Origin: Rhizobiales bacterium CCH3-A5
GTDB taxonomy: Bacteria > Pseudomonadota > Alphaproteobacteria > Rhizobiales > Beijerinckiaceae
Length of the DNA: 16,882 nt
Direction: 5' to 3'
NCBI GenBank assembly: GCA_001556025.1
Contig: LSIB01000175.1
Location: forward strand, 1 to 16,882
Positions 8,461-15,638 of the stretch are shown piece by piece. Under the pieces are notes generated by a model that saw only the letters and a program-made list of their open reading frames with translations, was not told the DNA's origin and made no database searches. Within the stretch, counting starts at the first letter, position 1, and the number at the start of each line of letters is the position of its first letter. Both the position numbers and the translations under genes were made by a program.

Positions 8461-9453
8461 TCAGGCCGCGACGCGGCCGCACTCATGCGTGAAGAGCCGC
8501 TCCAGCGCGGCCAGCACCGCGGCTGGCCGGTCGGATGTCAGAAGAACCTGCCGCGATGCGGCATCGGGCACACAGCCGCTGGCGAGCGCCTCATCGGCAT
8601 AGGCCGCCAGATGCTTGCGGGCATGGCGCGCGCCATGGGCGACGCCCAACAGGCCAAGAAGTCCCTCATAGTGCTCGCGCGCCACCGCATGCTTTTGCGC
8701 GACGGACAGGCGCGGCGGCGTGCGGCCCTCAAGCGCCGCTCCGATCTCGCCTGCGAGCCAGGGCCGGCCAAGGGCCGCGCGGCCGATCATGACGAAATCC
8801 GCCACAGACTGGTCAAGGCAGGCTCTCGCATCGTCGAGATCGTGAATGTCGCCATTGGCGACGAGCGGAAACGCGCCTTGCGCCCGCACCGCCGCGATGG
8901 CTCGCCAGTCGGCCTTGCCCTTGTAGAATTGCTGGCGCGTGCGGCCATGCACCGTGATCATCGCGGCTCCCGACGCTACCGCCCGGCGCGCAAGCTCTGG
9001 CGCGTTGCGCGAGGCGTCGTCCCAGCCCAGCCGCATCTTGACCGTCACCGGCACGGACACCGCCTTGACGGCCGCCTCGACCAGCGCCAGCGCATGGTCG
9101 AGATCGCGCATCAGCGCCGAGCCCGCCCAGCCCCCCGTCACCTTCTTCGCCGGGCAGCCCATATTGATGTCGACGATCGCCGCGCCGTTGGCCTCGGCGA
9201 GCCTGGCCGCCTCGCCGAGCCAGTGCGGATCGCAGCCGGCAAGCTGGACGACATGCGGATGGATGCCGGCGCCCTCGGCGCGAATGCGATATTCCTCATT
9301 GCCGCGCACGAATTCGTCGGACGCGACCATCTCCGAGACGACGAGCCCCGCGCCGTGCCGGGCGGCGATGCGGCGCATGACGATGTCTGTGACGCCCGAC
9401 ATCGGCGCGAGGAAAGCCCGTGATGCAACAGCATGACCGCCGATCGAGGGCAT
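8461..9453 (-). CDS. dusB: tRNA-dihydrouridine synthase DusB (NifR3)
   Basis: This is an FMN-dependent enzyme that reduces uridine to dihydrouridine in the tRNA D-loop. It was originally named NifR3 for its place ahead of ntrBC in Rhodobacter and rhizobia. The 330-residue protein is a TIM barrel beginning with [10 protein letters not shown] near residue 14. It has the active-site Cys C100 in NMGCPAKKV, a conserved K139 in VKMRLGW, HGRTR at 169-173, and phosphate-binding loops NGDI near 200 and IGRAALG near 223. The C-terminal helical tRNA-binding domain fills about 245-330. I chose the ATG at 9453, which leaves about 13 residues before the barrel as in relatives and has GGGGA 5 bases upstream. 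The frame extends to an ATG at 9513 (350 residues), but a promoter candidate would place the transcript start near that codon. Confidence 0.95.
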   Translation of the reverse strand: MPSIGGHAVASRAFLAPMSGVTDIVMRRIAARHGAGLVVSEMVASDEFVRGNEEYRIRAEGAGIHPHVVQLAGCDPHWLGEAARLAEANGAAIVDINMGCPAKKVTGGWAGSALMRDLDHALALVEAAVKAVSVPVTVKMRLGWDDASRNAPELARRAVASGAAMITVHGRTRQQFYKGKADWRAIAAVRAQGAFPLVANGDIHDLDDARACLDQSVADFVMIGRAALGRPWLAGEIGAALEGRTPPRLSVAQKHAVAREHYEGLLGLLGVAHGARHARKHLAAYADEALASGCVPDAASRQVLLTSDRPAAVLAALERLFTHECGRVAA

Positions 9454-9521
9454 GTTCGTCCCCGCGCGGTCGATGCTCGTCAAAGTTGCGCCTGAATTAG
9501 AGGCAATTTCCATTGTGCATA

Positions 9522-9549
9522 TTTATTGGACATTGCTGCAGCAGCGCAA
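9522..9549 (-). promoter_or_regulatory. Candidate promoter for dusB-ntrBC
   Basis: On the minus strand TTGCGC (9549-9544) and AATAAA (9527-9522) are separated by 16 bases. This is the only AT-rich -10-like stretch in the divergent region on this strand. Transcription would start close to 9513, supporting translation from the ATG at 9453 rather than the one at 9513. Two dyads overlap it: CGCAAG-AGC-CTTGCG at 9545-9559 covers most of the -35 box, and the palindrome TGCTGCAGCA fills 9534-9543 in the spacer. Confidence 0.4.
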
Positions 9550-9559
9550 GAGCCTTGCG
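9545..9559. promoter_or_regulatory. Inverted repeat overlapping the dusB -35 box
   Basis: CGCAAG and CTTGCG form a perfect 6-bp dyad around the 3-base spacer AGC. It overlaps the candidate -35 hexamer of the dusB-ntrBC promoter, a position where a bound protein would block RNA polymerase. The regulator is not identifiable from the sequence, and the dyad does not match the classical NtrC site (TGCACC...GGTGCA). It could also be chance in GC-rich DNA. Confidence 0.3.
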
Positions 9560-9621
9560 TCGATATTGCAGTGCGTCATTGCCGCACCCCTGCCGCACCC
9601 GCCGGGGCCGTTCCATCGTGC

Positions 9622-9650
9622 TTGGCCTTTGCGCCGGCTGCGATTATCAC
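9622..9650 (+). promoter_or_regulatory. Candidate promoter for ispDF-cinA
   Basis: TTGGCC (9622-9627) and TATCAC (9645-9650) are separated by 17 bases. The predicted transcript would start near 9657, about 16 bases before the ispDF ATG at 9673. A 10-bp direct repeat TGCCGCACCC (9580-9589 and 9591-9600), spaced one helical turn apart, lies upstream of the -35 box. This is a motif match only. Confidence 0.35.
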
Positions 9651-9672
9651 CAAAATCATTGCGGGACCATGG

Positions 9673-10872
9673 ATGCGGCGAAACGTGACAACCGAAAACC
9701 CTGCCGCGGTCGCGGTCCTGCTGGTCGCGGCCGGTCGCGGTCTGCGCGCCGGAGGCGACGTTCCCAAGCAATACAGGCTGCTGCAGGGCAGGCCGGTCCT
9801 AGCCCATGCGCTGATGCCTTTTGCGGCTGATCCGCGGATCGCGCGCATCGTCGTGGCGATCGCCGCTGGCGACGAGGCACGCTATGCCCAATGCATCGCC
9901 GGCGAGGACACGAACAGGTTGCTCGATCCGGTCCAGGGCGGCGAGACCCGTCAGGACTCGGTCCGGCTCGGCCTGCGCCGACTGGCCGAGGATGGCTTTG
10001 CGGGCCCTGTTCTCGTGCATGACGCGGCCCGGCCCTTCGTCTCTCCCGCGCTGATCGATCGCGCCATCGCGGCCATGCGCAGCGAGATCGCCGCGATCCC
10101 GGCCCTTCCCGTCACCGACACGATCAAGCGCCTCGACGAGGCCGGCCGCATCGCCGAGACGCCGCCGCGCGACCGGCTGGTCAGCGTGCAGACGCCGCAG
10201 GCGTTCGATCTCAATGCCCTTCTTGCCGCCCATGAGCGCGCGCATGAGCTAGGCCTCGGCGGCTTCACCGACGACGCCGCGTTGATGGAGTGGGCAGGGC
10301 ACCCGGTTGCGACCTTCATCGGGGAGACGACCAACCTGAAACTGACCCATCCCGAGGATATGTCGGGCCTCGACGCACGGGCGCTGACCGTCCGCGTCGG
10401 CACCGGCTACGATGTCCACGCCTTCGGGCCGGGCGACCATGTCTGGCTTGGCGGCATCCGTATCGCCCATGATCGCGGCGTGCTCGCCCATTCCGATGGC
10501 GACGTCGCGCTTCACGCCCTCACCGACGCGCTACTCGGCGCGCTGGCGGATGGCGATATCGGCACGCATTTCCCGCCGAGCGACCCGCAGTGGCGCAACG
10601 CGGCCTCGTCACGCTTCCTCGCCTTCGCGGCCGAGCGCGTGGCAAAGCGCGGCGGCCGCATCGACCATCTCGACATCACCGTCGTCTGCGAGGCCCCGCG
10701 CATCGGCCCCCATCGCGAGGCGATCCGCGCCGAGATCGCCCGCATTGCCGGCATCGCCGTCTCGCGCATCGCGATCAAGGCGACGACATCCGAGCGCATG
10801 GGCTTTACGGGGCGCGGCGAAGGTCTGGCTGCGCTCGCGACCGCAACGATCCGCCTGCCGGACGAGGACTGA
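9673..10872 (+). CDS. ispDF: Bifunctional IspD/IspF enzyme (MEP pathway)
   Basis: This fused enzyme catalyses two non-consecutive steps of the methylerythritol phosphate route to isoprenoids. IspD adds CMP to MEP, and IspF cyclises CDP-ME-2-phosphate to MEcPP. In the 399-residue protein the IspD half (about 10-235) shows the CTP-binding region [10 protein letters not shown]...PKQY at 19-34, HDAARPF at 116-122 and SVQTPQAF at 171-178. The IspF half (about 238-399) starts at [11 protein letters not shown], with metal ligands D247 and H249 and the HSDGDV motif at 273-278; ASSRFL lies at 311-316. Such fusions are usual in alphaproteobacteria. I chose the ATG at 9673, preceded by GGGA; upstream in-frame codons to 9526 give residues unlike the family. 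cinA starts 4 bases after the stop. Confidence 0.96.
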   Translation: MRRNVTTENPAAVAVLLVAAGRGLRAGGDVPKQYRLLQGRPVLAHALMPFAADPRIARIVVAIAAGDEARYAQCIAGEDTNRLLDPVQGGETRQDSVRLGLRRLAEDGFAGPVLVHDAARPFVSPALIDRAIAAMRSEIAAIPALPVTDTIKRLDEAGRIAETPPRDRLVSVQTPQAFDLNALLAAHERAHELGLGGFTDDAALMEWAGHPVATFIGETTNLKLTHPEDMSGLDARALTVRVGTGYDVHAFGPGDHVWLGGIRIAHDRGVLAHSDGDVALHALTDALLGALADGDIGTHFPPSDPQWRNAASSRFLAFAAERVAKRGGRIDHLDITVVCEAPRIGPHREAIRAEIARIAGIAVSRIAIKATTSERMGFTGRGEGLAALATATIRLPDED

Positions 10873-10876
10873 TCCA

Positions 10877-11371
10877 ATGTTCGACAGCGAAATTACCGCG
10901 CGCGCCATCGCCGTGCTGGAGGCCTGCCGGGCTAAGGGTCTGACGGTCGCGACCGTTGAATCCTGCACCGGCGGCCTCGTTGCGGCCGCCCTGACCGCGA
11001 TACCCGGCTCGTCGGACGTTGTCGCCGGCGGGCTCGTGACCTATTCCAACGCCGCCAAATCGGCACTTGCCGGCGTGCCTGCCCCGCTGATCGCCGGGCA
11101 CGGCGCGGTCAGCGGGCCGGTGGCGCGCGCCATGGCGGAGGGCGGCCGGGCGCGGCTGGCGTCGAGCCTCGCGGTCTCGCTCACCGGCGTCGCCGGACCT
11201 GGTGGCGGCAGTGAGGCGAAGCCGGTCGGGCTGGTCCATTTCGCCTGCGCCTCGCCTGGCCGAACCATCCACCGCGAAGAGCGCTTCGGTGCGCTGTCGC
11301 GTGATGAGATCAGGCGGCGTTCGGTGCTGGTGGCGCTGGAGATGCTGATCGAAGCGGCGCAGTCAGGCTGA
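10877..11371 (+). CDS. pncC: Nicotinamide-nucleotide amidase, CinA C-terminal family (PncC)
   Basis: The stand-alone CinA C-terminal domain deamidates nicotinamide mononucleotide to nicotinate mononucleotide in NAD recycling. The 164-residue protein matches the usual length of the single-domain form and lacks the N-terminal MoaB-like domain of full CinA. Visible motifs are VESCTGG at 27-33 (S29 is the likely nucleophile), VTYSNAAK at 54-61, and GVAGPGGG at 104-111, followed by the conserved KPVGLV. The ATG at 10877 is 4 bases past the ispDF stop, with GAGGA just upstream inside the ispDF end, so the two genes are co-transcribed. The ispDF-cinA pairing is common in rhizobia. The gene ends 4 bases from the stop of the convergent ratA. 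Whether the enzyme acts on NMN is inferred from the family. Confidence 0.92.
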   Translation: MFDSEITARAIAVLEACRAKGLTVATVESCTGGLVAAALTAIPGSSDVVAGGLVTYSNAAKSALAGVPAPLIAGHGAVSGPVARAMAEGGRARLASSLAVSLTGVAGPGGGSEAKPVGLVHFACASPGRTIHREERFGALSRDEIRRRSVLVALEMLIEAAQSG

Positions 11372-11375
11372 GGGG

Positions 11376-11855
11376 TCAGCCCCCCGCCGCCGGCAGCGGC
11401 GTCGCGCCCCGGCCGTAAACCAGATCGGCGCGGCGCTCGAAGGCTTCGGAGAACTTGCGGAACGCCTTGTCGAACATCGCGCCCATCAGCAGACCGAGCA
11501 TGCGGCTGGCGAATTCATACGAGATGAAGAAGCCCACTTCGCAGCCGGCCTCGTGCGGCCTGAAGCTCCAGCGGTTCTCCAGATGCCGGAAGGGCCCGTC
11601 GACATACTCGACCAGGATCTTGAGGTTTTCCGGGTCCAGCGTGACCCGGCTGGTGAAAGTCTCGCGGATCGCCTTGTAGCCGACGCTCATATCCGCCAGC
11701 AGCACCTCGCCGCCGCCCTCGCGTGGGGTGCGGCGGCGCACGGTGAGCCCCTCGCACAGCGGCAGGAACTGCGGATACTGCTCGACATCGGCGACGAGCG
11801 CGAACATCTGCTCAGGTGAATGCCGCACGCGCCGCGCGGAATTGAACATCGGCAT
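11376..11855 (-). CDS. ratA: RatA/COQ10-type START-domain protein (ubiquinone-binding family)
   Basis: This is a small polyketide-cyclase/START-like protein of the COQ10/RatA family. The mitochondrial member helps coenzyme Q function, and the E. coli member was described as a ribosome-association toxin. In alphaproteobacteria a chaperone-like role with ubiquinone seems more likely, but this is inference. The 159-residue protein shows the family start (HSPEQMFALVADVEQYPQFLP near 12-32 in sense), the central strand region and the GPFRHLENRW segment at 87-96, and a C-terminal helix (about 118-145). The ATG at 11855 is 13 bases after the lipA stop, with GAGG about 11 bases upstream; a second ATG lies two codons on. 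The lipA-ratA pair is conserved in alphaproteobacteria. The gene ends 4 bases from the convergent pncC. Confidence 0.88.
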   Translation of the reverse strand: MPMFNSARRVRHSPEQMFALVADVEQYPQFLPLCEGLTVRRRTPREGGGEVLLADMSVGYKAIRETFTSRVTLDPENLKILVEYVDGPFRHLENRWSFRPHEAGCEVGFFISYEFASRMLGLLMGAMFDKAFRKFSEAFERRADLVYGRGATPLPAAGG

Positions 11856-11868
11856 CGGGAGCGTCGCC

Positions 11869-12861
11869 TCAGCCGAGTTTGGCGGCCCGCGCCGCGCGCA
11901 GCTTGGCGAAATCCTCGCCGGCGTGATGCGAGGAGCGCGTCAGCGGCGTCGACGACACCATCAAAAACCCCTTCACATAAGCGATCGCCTCGAAGCCCTT
12001 GAACTCGTCGGGCGTGACGAAGCGGATCACGGCGTGGTGCTTGCGCGAGGGTGCGAGGTACTGGCCGATCGTGATGAAATCGACATCGGCCGAGCGCAGA
12101 TCGTCCATGAGCTGCAGAACTTCGTTCCGTTCCTCGCCGAGGCCGACCATGATGCCGGATTTGGTGAAGATCGCCGGATCGAGTTCCTTCACGCGCTGCA
12201 GCACCCGCAGCGAGTGGAAATAGCGCGCGCCTGGCCGCACCGTAAGATATTTGCCGGGCACCGTCTCGAGATTGTGGTTGAACACGTCGGGTCTGGCCGC
12301 GACCACCACTTCGAGCGCGCCGGGCTTGCGCAGGAAGTCCGGCGTCAGGATTTCGATCGTGGTGCCGGGCGAGGCCGCGCGGATGGCGCGGATCACCTGT
12401 GCGAAATGTTCGGCGCCGCCATCCTTGAGATCGTCGCGATCGACCGAGGTGATCACGACATGCTCCAGCCCGAGCTTGGCGACGGCCTCAGCGACCTTGC
12501 GCGGCTCGTCATGGTCGAGCGGCTCGGGCACGCCGGTCTTGACATTGCAGAAGGCGCAGGCCCGCGTGCAGGTGTCGCCCATGATCATGAAGGTGGCGTG
12601 CTTCTTCTCCCAGCACTCGCCGATATTGGGGCAGCCCGCCTCCTCGCAGACCGTGACGAGCTTGTTTGCCTTCACGATCTCCTTCGTCTCGGCCCATTTC
12701 GGCGAGCCGGGCGCCTTGACCCGGATCCAGTCCGGTTTGCGCAGGATCGGGTTCTCGGGCCGCTTCTGTTTTTCAGGATGGCGCACGTCGCCGGCATCGG
12801 CTTTCGGGTTGCCGATATTCGGGCGCGGATCGCGGTTCAGAAGGTCGAGAACGAGGGCCAT
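11869..12861 (-). CDS. lipA: Lipoyl synthase LipA
   Basis: LipA is a radical-SAM enzyme that inserts two sulfurs into octanoyl groups bound to E2 and H proteins, making the lipoyl cofactor. The 330-residue protein carries both iron-sulfur sites. The auxiliary cluster Cys residues are C72, C77 and C83 ([12 protein letters not shown]), and the radical-SAM Cys residues are C98, C102 and C105 (CTRACAFC). The C-terminal RSS at 309-311 supplies the serine ligand to the auxiliary cluster. The length is typical. The ATG at 12861 has GGA 8 bases upstream. The gene follows pdhC and lpdA on the same strand, with two small membrane-protein genes in between, so it makes the cofactor used by its neighbours. 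A GC hairpin lies in the leader, and ratA follows after 13 bases. Confidence 0.97.
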   Translation of the reverse strand: MALVLDLLNRDPRPNIGNPKADAGDVRHPEKQKRPENPILRKPDWIRVKAPGSPKWAETKEIVKANKLVTVCEEAGCPNIGECWEKKHATFMIMGDTCTRACAFCNVKTGVPEPLDHDEPRKVAEAVAKLGLEHVVITSVDRDDLKDGGAEHFAQVIRAIRAASPGTTIEILTPDFLRKPGALEVVVAARPDVFNHNLETVPGKYLTVRPGARYFHSLRVLQRVKELDPAIFTKSGIMVGLGEERNEVLQLMDDLRSADVDFITIGQYLAPSRKHHAVIRFVTPDEFKGFEAIAYVKGFLMVSSTPLTRSSHHAGEDFAKLRAARAAKLG

Positions 12862-12875
12862 GGCGTTGTTCCATC

Positions 12876-12897
12876 GCGGCCGCGTTGCGGCGGCCGC
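12876..12897 (-). promoter_or_regulatory. GC hairpin in the lipA leader
   Basis: Two copies of the 8-bp palindrome GCGGCCGC (12876-12883 and 12890-12897) flank the loop GTTGCG, so the RNA can form an 8-bp all-GC stem. It lies 44 bases after the YeaQ-like gene stop and ends 14 bases before the lipA ATG, directly abutting the ribosome-site region. It has no U-run. It might limit read-through or lipA translation, but that is inference. Confidence 0.4.
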
Positions 12898-12941
12898 CTG
12901 TGCGATCTAGCTAATCGTCGAGGCGGCGCAGGGCAACCGCG

Positions 12942-13220
12942 TCAGTTGCGCCCCCGCGCCGCGTTCCAGACCACGATGACGATCACCGCACCCACCACGG
13001 CCGCCGCCAGCGTGCGCCAGAAGCCGAAAATCTGGATGTCCATCAGCTCGGCGACGCGGCTGCCGATGAAGGAGCCCGCCACACCAACCAGCATATTGGT
13101 GAACAGGCCGTGGTCGGACGATGTCAGCCGCTCGGCAATCCAGCCCGCCAGCATGCCGATCAGGAGAGTGGCGAAGAAGCCGTAGCCCGGCTGGGCCATG
13201 GTGGCGGCGAAACTCTGCAT
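12942..13220 (-). CDS. GlsB/YeaQ/YmgE family small membrane protein
   Basis: This 92-residue protein belongs to the 'transglycosylase-associated' GlsB/YeaQ/YmgE family of small inner-membrane proteins, often stress-linked but of unproven function. Three hydrophobic segments are visible (about 14-30, 41-58 and 70-86), with the family's glycine-rich pattern (GMLAGWIAERL, then NMLVGVAGSFIG). The ATG at 13220 is preceded by GAGGGA at a spacing of 8; a second ATG lies seven codons on. The neighbouring upstream gene encodes a recognisable relative, so the two look like an old tandem duplication. The 68-base gap upstream holds a hairpin, and the 79-base gap downstream precedes lipA. Its place between lpdA and lipA gives no clear functional clue. 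Confidence 0.88.
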   Translation of the reverse strand: MQSFAATMAQPGYGFFATLLIGMLAGWIAERLTSSDHGLFTNMLVGVAGSFIGSRVAELMDIQIFGFWRTLAAAVVGAVIVIVVWNAARGRN

Positions 13221-13265
13221 GGGATCGGTCCCTCGGAAAGCGCTTTGCAGCGCCGCAACACAATT

Positions 13266-13290
13266 GAACTGAGCGGAGCAGCGTCAGTTC
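13266..13290 (-). terminator. Hairpin at the end of the 115-residue membrane gene
   Basis: GAACTGA (13266-13272) and TCAGTTC (13284-13290) form a perfect 7-bp inverted repeat around an 11-base loop. On the minus strand it starts within the stop codon of the upstream gene and is followed by AATTGTGTTG rather than a U-run. It could act as a weak terminator or RNA-stability element between the two small membrane-protein genes. Function is unproven. Confidence 0.3.
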
Positions 13291-13636
13291 AGGCGATGAA
13301 GCGCGCCAAAAGCACCACCAGGATTGCGCCCAGCACCGCCATCGCCGCCTCGTCGAGGAAAGCATGGCCGGTGCGCACGCGCCAGCCGGTCAGCCGCACC
13401 AGCCCCTGACCGACCAGCATACCGAGCACGCCCACCACCGCATGACGAACGAGCCCGCCGCCGCCGACGATCAGGCTGGCGGCGAACCCTGTGACCGTGC
13501 CGAGCGCGATCGTCGGGACGAGCCTGCGCCAGTCCAGCATCAGGCCGCCGCCCGGCGGCAGGATCTCGATCTGGTCGTCGCGAATGACGCGTTCGGGCTC
13601 GGGCGGTTTGCGGGTTCTGGTCGGCATGGAGCGCAT
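13289..13636 (-). CDS. Small membrane protein related to the YeaQ family
   Basis: I do not recognise this 115-residue protein as a named gene. It has a charged, Pro/Arg-rich cytoplasmic N-terminus (about 1-35), then three hydrophobic segments (about 38-56, 62-83 and 96-113). The membrane part can be aligned by eye with the neighbouring GlsB/YeaQ-like protein: ALGTVTGFAASL with LIGMLAGWIAER, and HAVVGVLGMLVGQGL with NMLVGVAGSFIGSRV. Both end in a VLGAILVVLL-like helix. The extra N-terminal 20-30 residues set it apart. The start at 13636 is uncertain; an ATG three codons later is possible and neither has a strong ribosome site. The gene begins 40 bases after lpdA, so it is probably in the same transcript. 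Confidence 0.75.
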   Translation of the reverse strand: MRSMPTRTRKPPEPERVIRDDQIEILPPGGGLMLDWRRLVPTIALGTVTGFAASLIVGGGGLVRHAVVGVLGMLVGQGLVRLTGWRVRTGHAFLDEAAMAVLGAILVVLLARFIA

Positions 13637-13676
13637 ATGGGGAGCCCGACGACGAAGTCGAGCCTCGGTTGCGGCG

Positions 13677-15116
13677 TCAGGCGTTCAGCACCTTGCCGTA
13701 GGCGTCCAGCACGCTTTCCTTCATCGTCTCCGAGATCGTCGGATGCGGGAAGATGGTGTGCATCAGCTCTTCCTCGGTGGTCTCGAGGTTCATGGCCACG
13801 ACGAAGCCCTGGATCAGCTCGGTCACCTCCGCGCCGACGAGATGCGCGCCGAGCAGCTTGCCGGTTTTGGCGTCGAAGATCGTCTTGACCATGCCGTTGT
13901 CCTCGCCCAGCGCCACGGCCTTGCCGTTGGCGACGAAGGGGAAGCGGCCGACCTTGAGCTCGTGACCGGCAGCCTTGGCCTTGGCTTCGGTGAGGCCGAC
14001 GCTGGCGATCTGCGGGTGGCAATAGGTACAGCCCGGGATCATCGTCTTGTCCATCGGGTGCGGATGCAGGCCCTTGATCGCCTCGACGCAGATCACCGCC
14101 TCATGCTCGGCCTTGTGGGCCAGCATCGGCGGACCGGCGACGTCGCCGATGGCGTAGACGCCCTTCACATTGGTCCGGCAAACATCGTCGATGACGATGC
14201 AGCCGCGATCGGTCTTCACGCCCAGCGCCTCGAGCCCGAGATTCTCGATGTTGCCGACGACGCCGACGGCCGAGATCATCCGCTCGGCGGTGATGGTCTG
14301 CTTGCCGCCCTTCTCGTCCTCGACATGAGCCGTGACCGAGTCGGCGCCCTTCTCGACCTTGGTGACCTTCGCCCCGGTCAGGATCTTCATGCCCTGCTTC
14401 TCGAAGGCCTTTCGCGCAAAGGCGCCGATCTCGGCGTCCTCCACGGGGACGACCTGCGGCATCACCTCGACGACCGTGACCTCGACGCCCATTGTCCGGT
14501 AGAACGAGGCGAACTCGATGCCGATCGCGCCCGAGCCCATGACCAGAAGCGATTTCGGCATTTTTGCCGGCACCATCGCCTCGAAATAGGTCCAGATCAG
14601 CTTGCCGTCCGGCTCGATGCCGGGCAGCGCGCGCGGCCGCGCCCCGGTCGCGACGACGATGTGGTCGGCGGTGTAGGTCCCCTCGCCTTTTGTGCCCTTG
14701 GGCGGCGGCACCTGCGGCTGCATGGCGGGCTTCTTGGTCGGCGCGACCGCGATGGTGTTGGCCTTGGTAAGCTTGGCCTCGCCCCAGATCACATCGACTT
14801 TGTTCTTCTTCATCAGGAACTGGACGCCGTTGTTCATCCGGGCCGCGATGCCGCGCGAGCGCTTCACCACAGCGTCGAGATCGGCTTTGAACGTGCCCTC
14901 CAGCACGAGCCCGTAATCTTTCGCGTGCTGGCCGTAATGCAGGATCTCGGCCGAGCGCAGCAGCGCCTTGGTCGGGATGCAGCCCCAGTTCGAGCAGATG
15001 CCGGCCAGATGCTCGCGCTCGACGATCGCTGTCCTGAACCCGAGCTGCGCCGCGCGGATGGCGGCGACATAGCCGCCGGGACCGGAGCCGATGATGATGA
15101 TGTCGTAGTCAGCCAT
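13677..15116 (-). CDS. lpdA: Dihydrolipoyl dehydrogenase (E3)
   Basis: E3 is the FAD flavoprotein that reoxidises dihydrolipoyl groups on E2 with NAD+, completing the pyruvate dehydrogenase cycle. The 479-residue protein starts with the FAD fingerprint IIIIGSGPGGYVAA (7-19 region). The redox disulfide is C41/C46 in CSNWGCIPTK, the NAD-binding fingerprint is GSGAIGIEFASF at 194-205, and the second FAD motif is YAIGDVAG at 321-328. The catalytic C-terminal pair is H458 and E463 in HPTISE. A Pro/Lys-rich insert at about 127-145 lies between strands of the FAD domain; similar inserts occur in rhizobial pyruvate-complex E3. The ATG at 15116 has AGGAG 9 bases upstream. It follows pdhC and a small unknown gene, so I assign it to the pyruvate dehydrogenase complex. 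Confidence 0.97.
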   Translation of the reverse strand: MADYDIIIIGSGPGGYVAAIRAAQLGFRTAIVEREHLAGICSNWGCIPTKALLRSAEILHYGQHAKDYGLVLEGTFKADLDAVVKRSRGIAARMNNGVQFLMKKNKVDVIWGEAKLTKANTIAVAPTKKPAMQPQVPPPKGTKGEGTYTADHIVVATGARPRALPGIEPDGKLIWTYFEAMVPAKMPKSLLVMGSGAIGIEFASFYRTMGVEVTVVEVMPQVVPVEDAEIGAFARKAFEKQGMKILTGAKVTKVEKGADSVTAHVEDEKGGKQTITAERMISAVGVVGNIENLGLEALGVKTDRGCIVIDDVCRTNVKGVYAIGDVAGPPMLAHKAEHEAVICVEAIKGLHPHPMDKTMIPGCTYCHPQIASVGLTEAKAKAAGHELKVGRFPFVANGKAVALGEDNGMVKTIFDAKTGKLLGAHLVGAEVTELIQGFVVAMNLETTEEELMHTIFPHPTISETMKESVLDAYGKVLNA

Positions 15117-15142
15117 GACTCTAGGCTCCTGTCGGCACGATG

Positions 15143-15628
15143 TCAGAGAAGGTGGCCGGTCGCCGCCCTAACGCAATCGTCGTTGATTGCTCCGAACTGG
15201 CGGTCGGCTTCTGCGAAGAGCTTGTCAAATTCAGCCTTGGGCTCGCCCGCTCCGGTTTCGGCAATCCGGTTCAGGTGCCAGGACAGGGCGCTGTAGCGAT
15301 CTCGCGCGGGCCGGTCCTGGAAATTGGCGAGAAAGGTTCCCAGGGCGCCGAAGCGGTAGGCGAGGCCCTTGAGCTCGATGAGGGAAGCCATCGCCGCGCC
15401 GCTCATGTTGGCGATCTCTGCCTTCAGCCGAAACTCGAAGAAGACGGCAATGATATCCTTGCAACTGCGCAGGCTTTCCGCCCGCAGCACGTTGCGCTGG
15501 ACGCTGTCGATGCTGCGGGAATAATTGAGGTTCTGCAACGCCGAGGCGCCGAGTGACATTCCGGCGATGATCAGCGACGCCATGGCGAGGCGATTTCCCG
15601 CAGACGCTCCGCTACCCGCGCCCGGCAT
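15143..15628 (-). CDS. Unrecognised membrane-anchored protein between PDH E2 and E3
   Basis: I cannot assign this 161-residue protein to a named family. It has a short polar N-terminus with an Arg at 13, one hydrophobic segment (about 14-32) that may be a signal anchor or uncleaved signal peptide, then a mostly helical domain. Two Cys residues (C56 and C152) lie far apart and could form a disulfide if the domain is periplasmic. There is no lipobox. The start is well supported: GAGGGG lies 6 bases before the ATG and overlaps the pdhC stop codon, so translation is probably coupled to pdhC. The lpdA ATG follows 26 bases after its stop. Codon and base use look like the neighbours, giving no sign of recent transfer. 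A link to pyruvate dehydrogenase is suggested only by position. Confidence 0.8.
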   Translation of the reverse strand: MPGAGSGASAGNRLAMASLIIAGMSLGASALQNLNYSRSIDSVQRNVLRAESLRSCKDIIAVFFEFRLKAEIANMSGAAMASLIELKGLAYRFGALGTFLANFQDRPARDRYSALSWHLNRIAETGAGEPKAEFDKLFAEADRQFGAINDDCVRAATGHLL

Positions 15629-15638
15629 GACATGCCCC

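Noticed and set aside
9513..9600. NtrC-binding site upstream of dusB-ntrBC
   Set aside because: I looked for a TGCACC...GGTGCA pair and found only partial halves with the wrong spacing.
9526..9672. N-terminal extension of IspDF by 49 residues
   Set aside because: The residues are unlike IspD and would cover the divergent promoter region; the family start fits the ATG at 9673.
11728..13185. 485-residue plus-strand frame opposite ratA, lipA and the YeaQ-like gene
   Set aside because: It crosses three real genes and two gaps with no motif. Crossing unrelated genes argues for chance openness.
14680..14740. Pro/Lys-rich insert in LpdA as a novel feature
   Set aside because: Similar inserts occur in E3 proteins of rhizobial pyruvate dehydrogenase, so it is a family trait rather than new.
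13491..15296. 601-residue plus-strand frame opposite lpdA and its neighbours
   Set aside because: It shadows LpdA, which has complete FAD, NAD and catalytic motifs, and shows no protein-like domain.
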